Shown here piece by piece: positions 7,157-16,000 of a DNA stretch of 30,902 nucleotides. The DNA comes from Bacteroidales bacterium GP2 (GTDB lineage: Bacteria > Bacteroidota > Bacteroidia > Bacteroidales > Muribaculaceae), in NCBI GenBank assembly GCA_001701115.1, contig DAAJ01000079.1, positions 19,709 to 50,610 of the forward strand. The letters run 5' to 3'. Position 1 is the stretch's first letter. The number at the start of each line of letters is the position of its first letter. The notes under the pieces were generated by a model that did not search any database, was not told the DNA's origin, and worked only from the letters and a program-made list of their open reading frames with translations. Both the position numbers and the translations under genes were made by a program.

Positions 7157-9448
7157 ATGTCAACAGTAACCAAAGAAGCGGCACTTGAATATCACCGCCA
7201 GGGAAAACCCGGCAAGATAGAAGTAATCCCTACCGTACCCTACTCAACCCAGCATGACCTTGCGCTTGCATATTCGCCCGGTGTGGCATTTCCGTGCAAG
7301 GAGATTGAAGCTAATCCCAAAGATGTTTATGAGTACACCAACAAAGGCAACCTTGTTGCTGTGATTTCAAACGGCACTGCGGTGCTCGGGCTCGGGGATA
7401 TAGGCGCACTTGCCGGAAAACCGGTGATGGAGGGCAAGGCGCTCCTCTTTAAAATATTTGCAGGCATCGACTGCTTCGATATCGAGGTAAATGAAAAGGA
7501 CCCGGAGAAATTCATCTCCATTGTCAAGGCAATCGCCCCAACTTTCGGCGGCATCAACCTTGAGGACATAAAGGCTCCGGAATGTTTTGAGATTGAAACT
7601 CGCCTCAAAGCGGAGTGCGACATTCCTGTGATGCATGATGACCAGCACGGCACAGCAATCATTTCTGCTGCCGGGCTTCTCAATGCGCTTGAAATCCAGG
7701 GAAAGAAAATTGACGAGATAAAACTCGTTGTGAACGGTGCTGGCGCGGCAGCCGTTTCATGCACCAAGCTCTATATAGCCCTCGGCGTGAAAAAAGAAAA
7801 TGTTGTCATGTGCGACAGCAAGGGCGTTATCACCACAACCCGCACAGACATTAATTCACAGAAAGCCGAGTTTGCAACCTCCCGTCCAATTACAACCCTT
7901 GCAGAAGCAATGGAAGGGGCGGATGTGTTCCTCGGGCTGTCTGTGAAGGATGTCGTTACTACCGAAATGGTGCAGTCAATGGCTGAGAAGCCGATTGTTT
8001 TCGCGCTTGCAAATCCTGATCCTGAAATTTCCTACGACAAGGCAATGGCATCTCGCCCCGACCTTATTTTTGCTACAGGCAGAAGCGATTATCCCAACCA
8101 GATTAATAATGTGCTTGGTTTCCCCTACATTTTCAGGGGCGCTCTTGATTCTGGCGCAACCACCATCAATGAGGAGATGAAGCTTGCCGCAGTGAGGGCT
8201 ATCGCGCAGCTTGCAAAAGAGCCTGTTCCCCCGGTTGTCAATGCCGCTTACAATATGAACCGCCTTGAATTTGGACGCGATTACATACTTCCCAAGCCGC
8301 TTGACCCCCGCTTGCTCACATGGGTGGCACCCGCAGTGGCGAGAGGAGCAATGGAGAGCGGAGTTGCCGAGAGACCTATCACTGACTGGGACGCTTACGA
8401 AGAAAGGCTCCGCAAGCTGATGGGTTATGACAAGAAATTCCTGCGCCGCATATACGACAAGGCAAAAGAGCACCCGAAGAGAGTTGTGTTCGGCGAAGCA
8501 AATACCGACAATATGCTCCGTGCTGCTGTCATGGGAGCAAAAGAGGGCGTTTATGTTCCTGTTTTGCTTGGCAACGAGGAGATGATTCAGAAGCGTGCTG
8601 ACCGCCTCGGGCTCAGCCTTGACGGAATCGAAATCATCAACCTGCGCCATGACCGCGAGGCTCCCCGCCGCCAGCGCTATGCTGAGCGTCTTGCTTCCAA
8701 GCGCCAGCGTCAGGGCGTAACCTTCCCTGAAGCACAGGAGAAAATGTTTGACCGAAATTACTTCGGCATGATGATGGTTGAGGAGGGCGATGCTGATGCA
8801 TTCCTCGGCGGAACATACTCAGGCGCACACGGCATAGGCAATATAGCCGAAGAGGTAGTTGGAATCCGTCCGAGCTACAACCATTTCGCTACTCTCCACG
8901 TCATTACTACAAAGCGCGGCACATTCTTCATCTCCGATACCCAGGTGAACAAGAATCCCGATACCGACACGCTCACCGACATTGCCCGCCTCACAAGAAA
9001 TGCAGTTGAATACTTTGCTGAAACTCCTGTCATGGCTATGGTGTCATACGGCAACTTCGGTTCTGCAGCCGACAAGGAGTGCAAGAAAGTCGAGGACGCT
9101 GTCAAGCATATGCAGGAACTCTATCCCGACCTGGCAATTGATGGAGAAATGACTATCAACTACGCGCTCAATGCCGAGTTGCGCGACCGTGTCTTCCCGT
9201 TCACCAAGTTGAAAGGCAAAGATGTGAATGCCCTTATATTCCCGAACCTTGCAAGTGCCAGCACCGCTTACCGCGTGATGCTCGAAATGGGTCTCGGCGA
9301 TGCCGTCGGTCCTATCCAGATGGGTCTTAACAAGCCTGTCCACTTTGCAAGCGTGTTCTCGCCTGTGCGTGACATTGTGAATATCGCTGCAATAGCAAGC
9401 CTTGACGCGGCTGTGCTTGAACGTACCGGTGGAACAGAGGACAAATAA
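7157..9448 (+). CDS. maeB: NADP-dependent malic enzyme with phosphotransacetylase-like domain
   Basis: A 763-residue protein; oxidative decarboxylation of malate to pyruvate with NADPH formation. The malic enzyme part (residues 1-430) shows YSPGVAFPC (Tyr39), GKALLFK (Lys94), metal-binding LED (136-137), DDQHGTA (161-167) and the dinucleotide loop NGAGAAAV. The C-terminal 320 residues match the Pta-like domain of MaeB-type hybrids (GGTYSGAHGIGN, FPNLASASTAYR), thought to be regulatory rather than catalytic. ATG 7157 was chosen: the frame also opens at TTG 7049, but that is only 12 nt past the -7 box and would add 36 non-conserved residues. The leader holds a small CGGAG/CTCCG hairpin. The next gene starts 30 bp downstream and may be co-transcribed. 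Confidence 0.95.
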   Translation: MSTVTKEAALEYHRQGKPGKIEVIPTVPYSTQHDLALAYSPGVAFPCKEIEANPKDVYEYTNKGNLVAVISNGTAVLGLGDIGALAGKPVMEGKALLFKIFAGIDCFDIEVNEKDPEKFISIVKAIAPTFGGINLEDIKAPECFEIETRLKAECDIPVMHDDQHGTAIISAAGLLNALEIQGKKIDEIKLVVNGAGAAAVSCTKLYIALGVKKENVVMCDSKGVITTTRTDINSQKAEFATSRPITTLAEAMEGADVFLGLSVKDVVTTEMVQSMAEKPIVFALANPDPEISYDKAMASRPDLIFATGRSDYPNQINNVLGFPYIFRGALDSGATTINEEMKLAAVRAIAQLAKEPVPPVVNAAYNMNRLEFGRDYILPKPLDPRLLTWVAPAVARGAMESGVAERPITDWDAYEERLRKLMGYDKKFLRRIYDKAKEHPKRVVFGEANTDNMLRAAVMGAKEGVYVPVLLGNEEMIQKRADRLGLSLDGIEIINLRHDREAPRRQRYAERLASKRQRQGVTFPEAQEKMFDRNYFGMMMVEEGDADAFLGGTYSGAHGIGNIAEEVVGIRPSYNHFATLHVITTKRGTFFISDTQVNKNPDTDTLTDIARLTRNAVEYFAETPVMAMVSYGNFGSAADKECKKVEDAVKHMQELYPDLAIDGEMTINYALNAELRDRVFPFTKLKGKDVNALIFPNLASASTAYRVMLEMGLGDAVGPIQMGLNKPVHFASVFSPVRDIVNIAAIASLDAAVLERTGGTEDK

Positions 9449-9478
9449 ATTACCGGCGGATTTCCCTCCGGGAGCATA

Positions 9479-11617
9479 GTGAACATAAAAAAAGCAATCA
9501 AACATATAATTCCGGCTGTGGCACTCGCGTTTGCGGGCGCCACAACCGTATTTTCATGTTCGGGCGAAAAAAATGATTCAAATGTGATTTTTGCCGGCAA
9601 CCGAATCACTGTCAGCAGCGATTCGGCGGCAATCTCCGGGCATCTGTCTGTAAAGGCGCCGGATTCCAAAACTATCGTTGTAGGCAAGGATACATGGTGC
9701 GTGCTTCATCCACATGGTTTTCCGGTGCTCACCTCCAGGCTTCCTCTGCTTGACGCCGCTTTCAGCAGGGGCATGCAGGTGTGCGGCAATATGCTTGCCG
9801 ATACAGTGGCACCGAATGAAATGGATGTGGCGCACATACTTTCCCTTCTCAACCCAAAAAGGTGCGAGGACTTTTTGCGTGCTCAGGTAATTGATTCAGT
9901 TGTGGTTGGAAATTCCCCGGCATATACTGGCAGGGGATTTTGGGTAATCGCTGCGGCTGAAACCGCTTTAGCTTCCGGAAGTCCCGGTATGGCTGGATAT
10001 GTGGCGGAGGTTGGGGCACGTACTCTGAACATGGAGCATGCTGTTGGATATAATTCAGCGACCGGTCTCATTCAGGGTGCCCCGTCAATAAGTTTCGGAG
10101 CAAATGACTATCTACCCCGATGGATGAATGAGATGGAACGCTTCGAGCGGATGACTCTGATGGGAAATGTTGCAACTGCCGGAGCATATAAGGCACTTGC
10201 CGCTATATACTCACAGCTTGAAATTCCTGATTCGGCACAATGGCGTGAACGGGCTCGGCAACTGGCTCATGATATAAACGTTAACCTCTGGCAACCCGAT
10301 GTCGGGCAGTACAGCCGCTTTCTTTATGCCGGTGTTTATCCTGTAGCCGCAAGAATGGCGGATAATGCAGCGCAGCCACTTGCTGTCCTGAGCGATGTGC
10401 CTATCCCGGAAATGTCAGACAAGATACTTGGCTCAACTCCGTGGCTCGCATACGGCATGCCTCGTTTTTATCCTTCTCCGGCAGGCTCCCCGCTGATGAG
10501 CATAGTGCAGGCAGACCCGAGGATTCAAACCTTGTGGGCGCTCGCTGCCGCGCATCGTGGCAATGAAACCGTGCTGTCAGCAGCCTTGGCTAATCTCCTC
10601 GCCCGTTCATTCGGCGAAGTGAGCGATTCAATTGCGCCTGTTGGGGCGGCAACATGCGTTTTGCGTGGATTTGCCGGAATAAGACTCACCGGCGATGCTA
10701 TGGAATTTGCTCCTGTCGTCCCTGAATATCTAAAGGATGGTTTTGAAATCAGGAATTTCAAATACCGCAACGCAGAATACAATATTGTGGTAAAAGGGTG
10801 CGGCAATAAAATAGAGCGTTTCGCTATAGATGGAAAATCACAACCGTCATATAGGATTGATGCTTCGCTGACCGGGAAACATATTGTAACTATTAACATG
10901 GCGGGGAATAAATTGAAAAATCCCCCGCTCCCTGTTGCATCGCAGGTTTGGGCTCCCCCTGTGCCTGAAATAGAATGGCTCACTCCACGCATAGGCAAAG
11001 TTCCGGTTCCGCCTGCAAATGTGAATTATTTGCTGTACACCGAAGGCTATTTCCACTCAAAGCTTGATTCTCTTGAGTTCCATCTGCCATCTTCTGATAA
11101 CGGGCTTGTTGAAGCATGCGTTATTCCGGTGTCAAATGGCAAGGTCGAAGGCTTCTGTTCCGCTCCGCATTACTATTATCCTGGCGGAAGTGTACGCACT
11201 CTTCAGGCTGAGGATTTTGCACCCGGAGGCACGACACATATACGCGATTGGCGCCCCTCGTTCAGGTATGTAGAGAGTACACCCGTTGAAAACCCCCGCA
11301 TAGAATTTGTATTCACACTCCCTGCGTCGGCGCAGTATGTTGCTCGGTTGTGCTATGCCAACGGCAACGGTGCCATTGAAGCTGGTGAAGCTTGTGCTTT
11401 AAGGGCTGTGGAGGTAAATGGAACTCCTGCCGGTACATTTGTATTGCCCGCGCGCGGCGATGGCTGGTGGCTTTCATCCGCTTTTTCAAATGGCATCGTG
11501 ATGTCTCTGCGTAAAGGGGAGAACCGTATTGCGGTTGAATACGATTCCTCGCTTTATCCGAGCACATCCTCCTCCGATATTCTGGTTGATTTCCTACGTC
11601 TGGTTAAGTTGCAATGA
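9479..11617 (+). CDS. Predicted lipoprotein: six-hairpin glycosidase-like with C-terminal carbohydrate-binding-like domain
   Basis: A 712-residue protein starting at GTG 9479 (no ATG fits the signal peptide). Residues 1-27 form a lipoprotein signal with VFSC, Cys27 being lipidated, so it is envelope-anchored. The middle (about 90-420) has helical repeats and motifs (RGFWVIAAAE, GYNSATGLIQGAPS, LPRWMNEMERFE) that recall (alpha/alpha)6 glycoside hydrolases of the glycogen-debranching/MGH1 type. I cannot assign a family or catalytic acids. Residues about 570-712 resemble a CBM6/35-like beta-sandwich (ARLCYANGNGAIE, LRAVEVNG, KGENRIAVEYDSS). The likely substrate is a glycan. Its stop overlaps the next start by 4 bp (ATGA), indicating coupled translation. 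The function is an inference. Confidence 0.7.
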   Translation: MNIKKAIKHIIPAVALAFAGATTVFSCSGEKNDSNVIFAGNRITVSSDSAAISGHLSVKAPDSKTIVVGKDTWCVLHPHGFPVLTSRLPLLDAAFSRGMQVCGNMLADTVAPNEMDVAHILSLLNPKRCEDFLRAQVIDSVVVGNSPAYTGRGFWVIAAAETALASGSPGMAGYVAEVGARTLNMEHAVGYNSATGLIQGAPSISFGANDYLPRWMNEMERFERMTLMGNVATAGAYKALAAIYSQLEIPDSAQWRERARQLAHDINVNLWQPDVGQYSRFLYAGVYPVAARMADNAAQPLAVLSDVPIPEMSDKILGSTPWLAYGMPRFYPSPAGSPLMSIVQADPRIQTLWALAAAHRGNETVLSAALANLLARSFGEVSDSIAPVGAATCVLRGFAGIRLTGDAMEFAPVVPEYLKDGFEIRNFKYRNAEYNIVVKGCGNKIERFAIDGKSQPSYRIDASLTGKHIVTINMAGNKLKNPPLPVASQVWAPPVPEIEWLTPRIGKVPVPPANVNYLLYTEGYFHSKLDSLEFHLPSSDNGLVEACVIPVSNGKVEGFCSAPHYYYPGGSVRTLQAEDFAPGGTTHIRDWRPSFRYVESTPVENPRIEFVFTLPASAQYVARLCYANGNGAIEAGEACALRAVEVNGTPAGTFVLPARGDGWWLSSAFSNGIVMSLRKGENRIAVEYDSSLYPSTSSSDILVDFLRLVKLQ

Positions 11618-12120
11618 AAAGGATTGGAATTTTGAGTGACACGCATTCCTGTTGGGATGAACGGTTTGCAAAGCATTTTGCCGACTGTGATGAAATATGG
11701 CACGCGGGTGATATAGGTGACATTACGGTGCTTGAACGGCTTCGTGGCGTTGCGCCTGTTGTGCGTGCGGTGTGCGGCAATGTCGACCATGGTCAGGTGC
11801 GCCGGGAATGCCCCGAGGTGCTTGAATTTGAAGTAGAAGGGGTGAAAGTGTGGCTCACCCACATTGCCGGCTATCCCGGGAAATATTCTCCCGGGGTGAA
11901 AAAGATATTGAAGGAGGGAAGGATAAAACTTATGGTTGACGGGCATTCGCATATCCTTAAAGTCATTCCTGACCATGAGCTTGGCTTGCTTCATGTTAAT
12001 CCGGGGGCTGCAGGGCATCAAGGCTGGCAGAGGGAACGCACTCTTGTCAAACTCACGCTTGATTCCGGAAATATCCGTGATCTGGACGTTATTACTCTTG
12101 GAAAATTTATAGAAAGATGA
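11614..12120 (+). CDS. YfcE/MJ0936-family metallophosphoesterase
   Basis: A 168-residue calcineurin-like phosphoesterase with the full metal-binding set: D9-x-H11 (LSDTH), GD at 32-33 (AGDI), GN at 55-56 (CGNVD), H83 (LTH) and GHSH at 110-113. Length and motif order fit the small YfcE family, which hydrolyses phosphodiesters in vitro; the natural substrate is generally unknown. It has no signal peptide, so it is probably cytoplasmic. It overlaps both neighbours by 4 bp, giving translational coupling in a three-gene unit. Confidence 0.88.
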   Translation: MKRIGILSDTHSCWDERFAKHFADCDEIWHAGDIGDITVLERLRGVAPVVRAVCGNVDHGQVRRECPEVLEFEVEGVKVWLTHIAGYPGKYSPGVKKILKEGRIKLMVDGHSHILKVIPDHELGLLHVNPGAAGHQGWQRERTLVKLTLDSGNIRDLDVITLGKFIER

Positions 12121-12623
12121 AAAAAATATATTTAGTGGCAGCTATGGCTGCAATCATTTTTACAGGATGTAAAACAACCGAGGCAAATTACAAGGCGGCA
12201 TACGAAATTGCAAAAGAGAAGCAGGAGCGTGCCGAAGATGACGGCACAGGTGCAAAGCTACAGCAGTTTGCCGCGCCGAAAGAAACCACAGTTGACGGCG
12301 TGCAGCTGATGATGAACACAGAGCATGTCGGTTTCATAACCGGAGGTGGTGTTACCCGCGATGACCTGTACCGCTACAATGTCGTTGTCGGTCGTTTCCG
12401 CCAGGTGTTTAATGCCAAGCAGATGCGTGAGCGTTTGATTGCTTCCGGCTACGAAAAAGCGTGTGTGGTAAGTACCCGCGATGCCGGATTTTATGTCATA
12501 GCGCTGAGTTGCCAGACCCCTCAGGAAGCTGCGCAAGGGATAGAGCGGGTAAAGGCTGATACATCGCTGAGCCTCAAATTCCCCCTCCCTTACATCTTGC
12601 GCCCTGCGCACCTCGCCCGCTGA
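12117..12623 (+). CDS. SPOR-domain lipoprotein
   Basis: A 168-residue protein. MKKIYLVAAMAAIIFTGC is a lipoprotein signal with Cys18. A charged helix follows (AYEIAKEKQERAEDD). Residues about 87-147 look like a SPOR domain (YNVVVGRFRQVFNAKQMRERL...GFYVIALS). SPOR domains bind glycan strands of peptidoglycan that lack stem peptides, often at division sites. A role in envelope or septal peptidoglycan is therefore likely. The start overlaps the preceding stop (ATGA). Confidence 0.82.
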   Translation: MKKIYLVAAMAAIIFTGCKTTEANYKAAYEIAKEKQERAEDDGTGAKLQQFAAPKETTVDGVQLMMNTEHVGFITGGGVTRDDLYRYNVVVGRFRQVFNAKQMRERLIASGYEKACVVSTRDAGFYVIALSCQTPQEAAQGIERVKADTSLSLKFPLPYILRPAHLAR

Positions 12624-12697
12624 TTTTTAGGTCTTATAAGTAGAAATTACCTTCATACGGGATTTGAGGCATATATCGTTTGCTTATAGTTATGTAG

Positions 12698-13720
12698 ATG
12701 GATAAAATTTTAAAAGCACAATTAAATAATTCGAGATTTGATGGTTTAGTTGATCGAATTGTAGCATTGGTATCATCTGCTAAAGAGCGCCTATTGCGGC
12801 ATATAGATGATACCTTAGTTGTCACTAACTGGCATATTGGAGAATATATTGTAGAATTCGAGCAAGAAGGAAATATCCGGGCAACATATGGGGAAGAAAT
12901 TATCCAAAATCTTTCAAAACGGCTAACTGCATGTCTTGGAAGAGGATACAGTCGCTCTAATCTTCAGAATATGAGGAGATTTTATTTGTCCTATCCAAAA
13001 TGCCAGACAGTGTCTGGCAAATTGAGCTGGTCTCACTGGTGTGAGCTTTTGGAAATTGAGGATAGTCTTGAGCGACAATTTTATGAGAACGAATGTGTTT
13101 CGCAACATTGGGGTGTAAGAACACTGAGGAGGCAGATTGAATCCGGTTTATTTATGCGTCTGGCTCAAAGTCTGGATAAAAGCGGAATATTGCAATTGGC
13201 AGAGAAAGGGCACATTATTCGTTCTCCACAAGATGTTGTAAAAGATACTTTTGTTCTTGAATTTTTGGGACTGCCTGTTGAAAAAAGATACTCAGAGGTG
13301 AGTCTGGAAAAGGCACTGATAAACAATATGCAGAAGTTTCTTCTCGAGCTTGGCAAAGGATTTGCATTTATTGGTGAACAATACTCTATTCAAATCGGGA
13401 ACAGACATTATTATGTTGATTTAGTATTTTATCATACTATACTTAAATGTTACGTACTGATAGATTTGAAGCGTGGAGGCATACAGCATTATGATATAGG
13501 ACAAATGAACATGTATTTAGGTTATTTTGCTAATGAGGTGTCGCAACCGGATGATAACAAGCCTATAGGAATTGTACTATGCCATTCAAAAAATGAACTT
13601 GTTGTAGAGTATGCTACTTATGGAATGGATAGTAACATATTTGTGTCTAAGTATCAGCTATACCTGCCAAACAGAGAGGAATTGAGGCGGATGGTGCAGG
13701 CTATTATCGATTCTAATTAG
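12698..13720 (+). CDS. DUF1016/YhcG-type PDDEXK nuclease-like protein
   Basis: A 340-residue protein with the two-part YhcG layout. The N-terminal DUF1016_N helical region (about 15-175) has NWHIGEYIVEFEQ, YGEEIIQNLSKRL and LQNMRRFY. The C-terminal PDDEXK-fold region (about 180-335) has LELGKGFAFIGEQYSI, YYVDLVFYH (D241) and VLIDLKRG (D256, K258). The usual E-x-K appears as D-x-K, which can still bind metal. Family members are often near type I restriction systems or in defence regions, but none is visible here. The gene is AT-richer than its neighbours by eye, has no clear promoter and stands alone, which suggests acquisition by transfer. The substrate is not known. Confidence 0.88.
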   Translation: MDKILKAQLNNSRFDGLVDRIVALVSSAKERLLRHIDDTLVVTNWHIGEYIVEFEQEGNIRATYGEEIIQNLSKRLTACLGRGYSRSNLQNMRRFYLSYPKCQTVSGKLSWSHWCELLEIEDSLERQFYENECVSQHWGVRTLRRQIESGLFMRLAQSLDKSGILQLAEKGHIIRSPQDVVKDTFVLEFLGLPVEKRYSEVSLEKALINNMQKFLLELGKGFAFIGEQYSIQIGNRHYYVDLVFYHTILKCYVLIDLKRGGIQHYDIGQMNMYLGYFANEVSQPDDNKPIGIVLCHSKNELVVEYATYGMDSNIFVSKYQLYLPNREELRRMVQAIIDSN

Positions 13721-13884
13721 TTTTGAATAGCCTTTTGATTTAGTGAGGTGACAATTACTCTATATAATGCAATATCTTGCTTGTACCCATGATTGTGGGT
13801 TTCCCGGACGGGATTTAATTTGGTTAGGACGGAATTTTTTTGTTAATTTGCAAGATAGCAAGTAATAACCGCTCTAATCACATT
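13721..13884. other. Intergenic region before the sensor kinase
   Basis: A weak hairpin, ACCCA (13785-13789) with TGGGT (13796-13800) followed by TTT, might end the DUF1016 transcript. A promoter for the kinase follows. I see no gene. Confidence 0.5.
13820..13850 (+). promoter_or_regulatory. Promoter for the sensor kinase/thioredoxin pair
   Basis: TTG at 13820-13822 and TTAATTTG at 13843-13850 (one mismatch to TAnnTTTG) are 20 nt apart. Transcription near 13857 would exclude the TTG at 13840 as a start and leads to ATG 13885. Confidence 0.55.
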
Positions 13885-15993
13885 ATGTCTGTGCGTACTT
13901 TGATTCTAACCATGATTTTTGCCGTGCTCATGCCCGCTTTGCGAGCACAGGCGAATGTGGTCACTCCCAATACAATGGATTCACTGAGAATGGAGCTTAA
14001 AAAGTCCTATTATCCTCAGGATAGCCTTGTTGTGCTGTATAATATGTTTGATGCCGGCACAAATCTCGAGAAGAAGGCTATGGCAAAGATGTTTTATAAG
14101 GTTGCGAAGCGGGCAGGGGATGTCAAGGCGCGCCTTGACATATTGCGCAACCTTGGAAACCTTTACCTCGGCAACGATTCTGTGCAGAAAACCATACTTG
14201 CGGAGGCTGAGAGGATTCCGCCGAATCCGGAGCAGAAGGAAACCGTTATGTTTATCCGCTTGCTCATTGTAACTACCAATTCCCTGATGAAATCCACCGA
14301 CGAGAAACAAAAATTTCTTGTAGATGCGCTTAATAAGTATAGGGAACTTGATGAGAATACATCTGACCTTAAGAAGATTGAGTTGCTGTACACTTTGTGC
14401 GTATATCTTGGAGCGACAGTGCAGGGTGATCTTCTCGATAAGTATTTGGGTGAGACAGAGTCGCTTATAGGCAGGCTGCCATACGGGCTGTATGCGTTCC
14501 ATAATATGTACTATGCCCATTCTGCAATAGTGTACACGAGGAATATGGAATTTGAAAAAGCGGTGGATGCTGACCGTAATCTCCTTAAAATAATCGACAG
14601 GCTTGAAGATGAGTATAAGGAGAAAGGACGTGTTTTCAAGAATTTTAACCGCAACAGGTATATCTGCTACCGCAGGATGCTGTATAATTATCCGGCGCTT
14701 ACTCCCCAGGAGGTTGATGAGGCTTGGACAGAGATTCAAAAACTTGCCCAGGAGGATATGGAGGTGCGTGCTGATATGCAACAGAACCGTCTTGCGGAGA
14801 TTTTTTACCACATGGCAAAAAAGGATTATGCAAAGGCAAAGCCATTGCTTGCAGTTACGGTAAATAAGGATTTACGGGGGAGCAATTACCTTAAGACACA
14901 CCTGTATAAAATGCTTTCCGAGGCTGCCGAGGCAACCGGTGACCTTGAACTACAGAGAATCACCCTTATTGCTTATGCGGACCATCTGAACAAGTCCATC
15001 AAGTCTAAGAGTGCAGACCGCTACCGCGAGTTGCAGATAATATATGACATGCATGACCTCAGCTCCAAAAACGCGCAGCTCGAAGAGGAGAGCGAGGAGA
15101 GGCAGATCAGGCACCAGAGGCGCATAATTGTAGTGTGCCTCATAGCAAGCATTCTGCTTTTGGTTGTATGTTTGTTCCTGTACCGCCATTATCGCCGCGC
15201 AAACAGATTGTCGAAGGGTCTCGCTGACATGAACAAAATTCTTAAGAGCGAAAGCGCGGCTCTGAAACTGAGCGAGAAGAAATTGATTGAGGCGCGTGAT
15301 GCGGCAAATAGCGCAGACAAGCTCAAAAGCGACTTCATAGATAATATGACCCATGAAGTCCGTGAGCCTCTTCAGGCTATTTCAGGCTACACTCAGTTGA
15401 TTATTGACAATATGGGTGCCGAGGACAGGAAGCGTCTTGACAAATACGCGCGTCTTGTGGAACTCAATTGCGACTTAATCAGCACTCTCGTGTATGATGT
15501 TCTGTCGCTGTCAACCATCAACAAGGGCACGATGAGTGTTGTCAGGAGCCGGGTGTCGGTGAATGAGATCTGCGACATTGCCATTGACAGCGTGAGCGCG
15601 CGTAGAAATGACAAGGTAAAATTGATATTTGCAAAAGAGGGTGCGCAGGACACTATGATTTTTACAGATGCCCATCGCGTGCAGCAAGTGTTGTCAAACC
15701 TTTTGCAGAATGCGTTTAAATTCACCCCGGAGGGCTCTGTAGTGCTTGATTATAATGTTGACGAAGCCGCTGGGACAATGTCCTTCTCGGTAACAGATAC
15801 CGGTTGCGGTGTGATGCCGGGCAAGGAGGAAGTTATATTTGAGCGTTTCGAGAAACTGGATCCCAATACCCAGGGGGTTGGGCTCGGGCTTGCAATCGCC
15901 CGCCATATTGCGCGCCTGCTGGGTGGGGATGTTGTTCTGGACGCATCATATCGCCGTGGCGCAAAATTTGTATTCACCATTCCTATCAGATAA
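13885..15993 (+). CDS. Sensor histidine kinase with periplasmic helical (TPR-like) domain
   Basis: A 702-residue protein starting at ATG 13885, which begins a signal peptide (LTMIFAVLMPALRAQA). Residues 25-410 are helical and TPR-like, predicted periplasmic. One membrane helix lies at about 413-437 (IIVVCLIASILLLVVCLFL), followed by a coiled-coil linker. HisKA has SDFIDNMTHEVREPL with phospho-acceptor H490. HATPase_c (about 590-702) has the N-box NLLQNAFKF, G1 DTGCGV, F-box FERFEKL and G2 GVGLGLAIA. All ATP-binding motifs look intact. There is no receiver domain and no response regulator in the window, so the partner is elsewhere. A thioredoxin-like gene begins 7 bp downstream, so they probably form an operon. 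Confidence 0.92.
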   Translation: MSVRTLILTMIFAVLMPALRAQANVVTPNTMDSLRMELKKSYYPQDSLVVLYNMFDAGTNLEKKAMAKMFYKVAKRAGDVKARLDILRNLGNLYLGNDSVQKTILAEAERIPPNPEQKETVMFIRLLIVTTNSLMKSTDEKQKFLVDALNKYRELDENTSDLKKIELLYTLCVYLGATVQGDLLDKYLGETESLIGRLPYGLYAFHNMYYAHSAIVYTRNMEFEKAVDADRNLLKIIDRLEDEYKEKGRVFKNFNRNRYICYRRMLYNYPALTPQEVDEAWTEIQKLAQEDMEVRADMQQNRLAEIFYHMAKKDYAKAKPLLAVTVNKDLRGSNYLKTHLYKMLSEAAEATGDLELQRITLIAYADHLNKSIKSKSADRYRELQIIYDMHDLSSKNAQLEEESEERQIRHQRRIIVVCLIASILLLVVCLFLYRHYRRANRLSKGLADMNKILKSESAALKLSEKKLIEARDAANSADKLKSDFIDNMTHEVREPLQAISGYTQLIIDNMGAEDRKRLDKYARLVELNCDLISTLVYDVLSLSTINKGTMSVVRSRVSVNEICDIAIDSVSARRNDKVKLIFAKEGAQDTMIFTDAHRVQQVLSNLLQNAFKFTPEGSVVLDYNVDEAAGTMSFSVTDTGCGVMPGKEEVIFERFEKLDPNTQGVGLGLAIARHIARLLGGDVVLDASYRRGAKFVFTIPIR

Positions 15994-16000
15994 TACAGTT

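Noticed and set aside
12698..13720. Type I restriction-modification locus around the DUF1016 gene
   Set aside because: No HsdR, HsdM or HsdS gene lies nearby; the neighbours are a SPOR lipoprotein and a sensor kinase.
13840..13884. TTG at 13840 as the start of the sensor kinase
   Set aside because: It overlaps the predicted promoter, and the signal peptide begins at ATG 13885.
15839..16000. Start of the TlpA-like protein inside the kinase gene
   Set aside because: The upstream extension is a shadow frame of the kinase; the signal peptide begins at ATG 16001.
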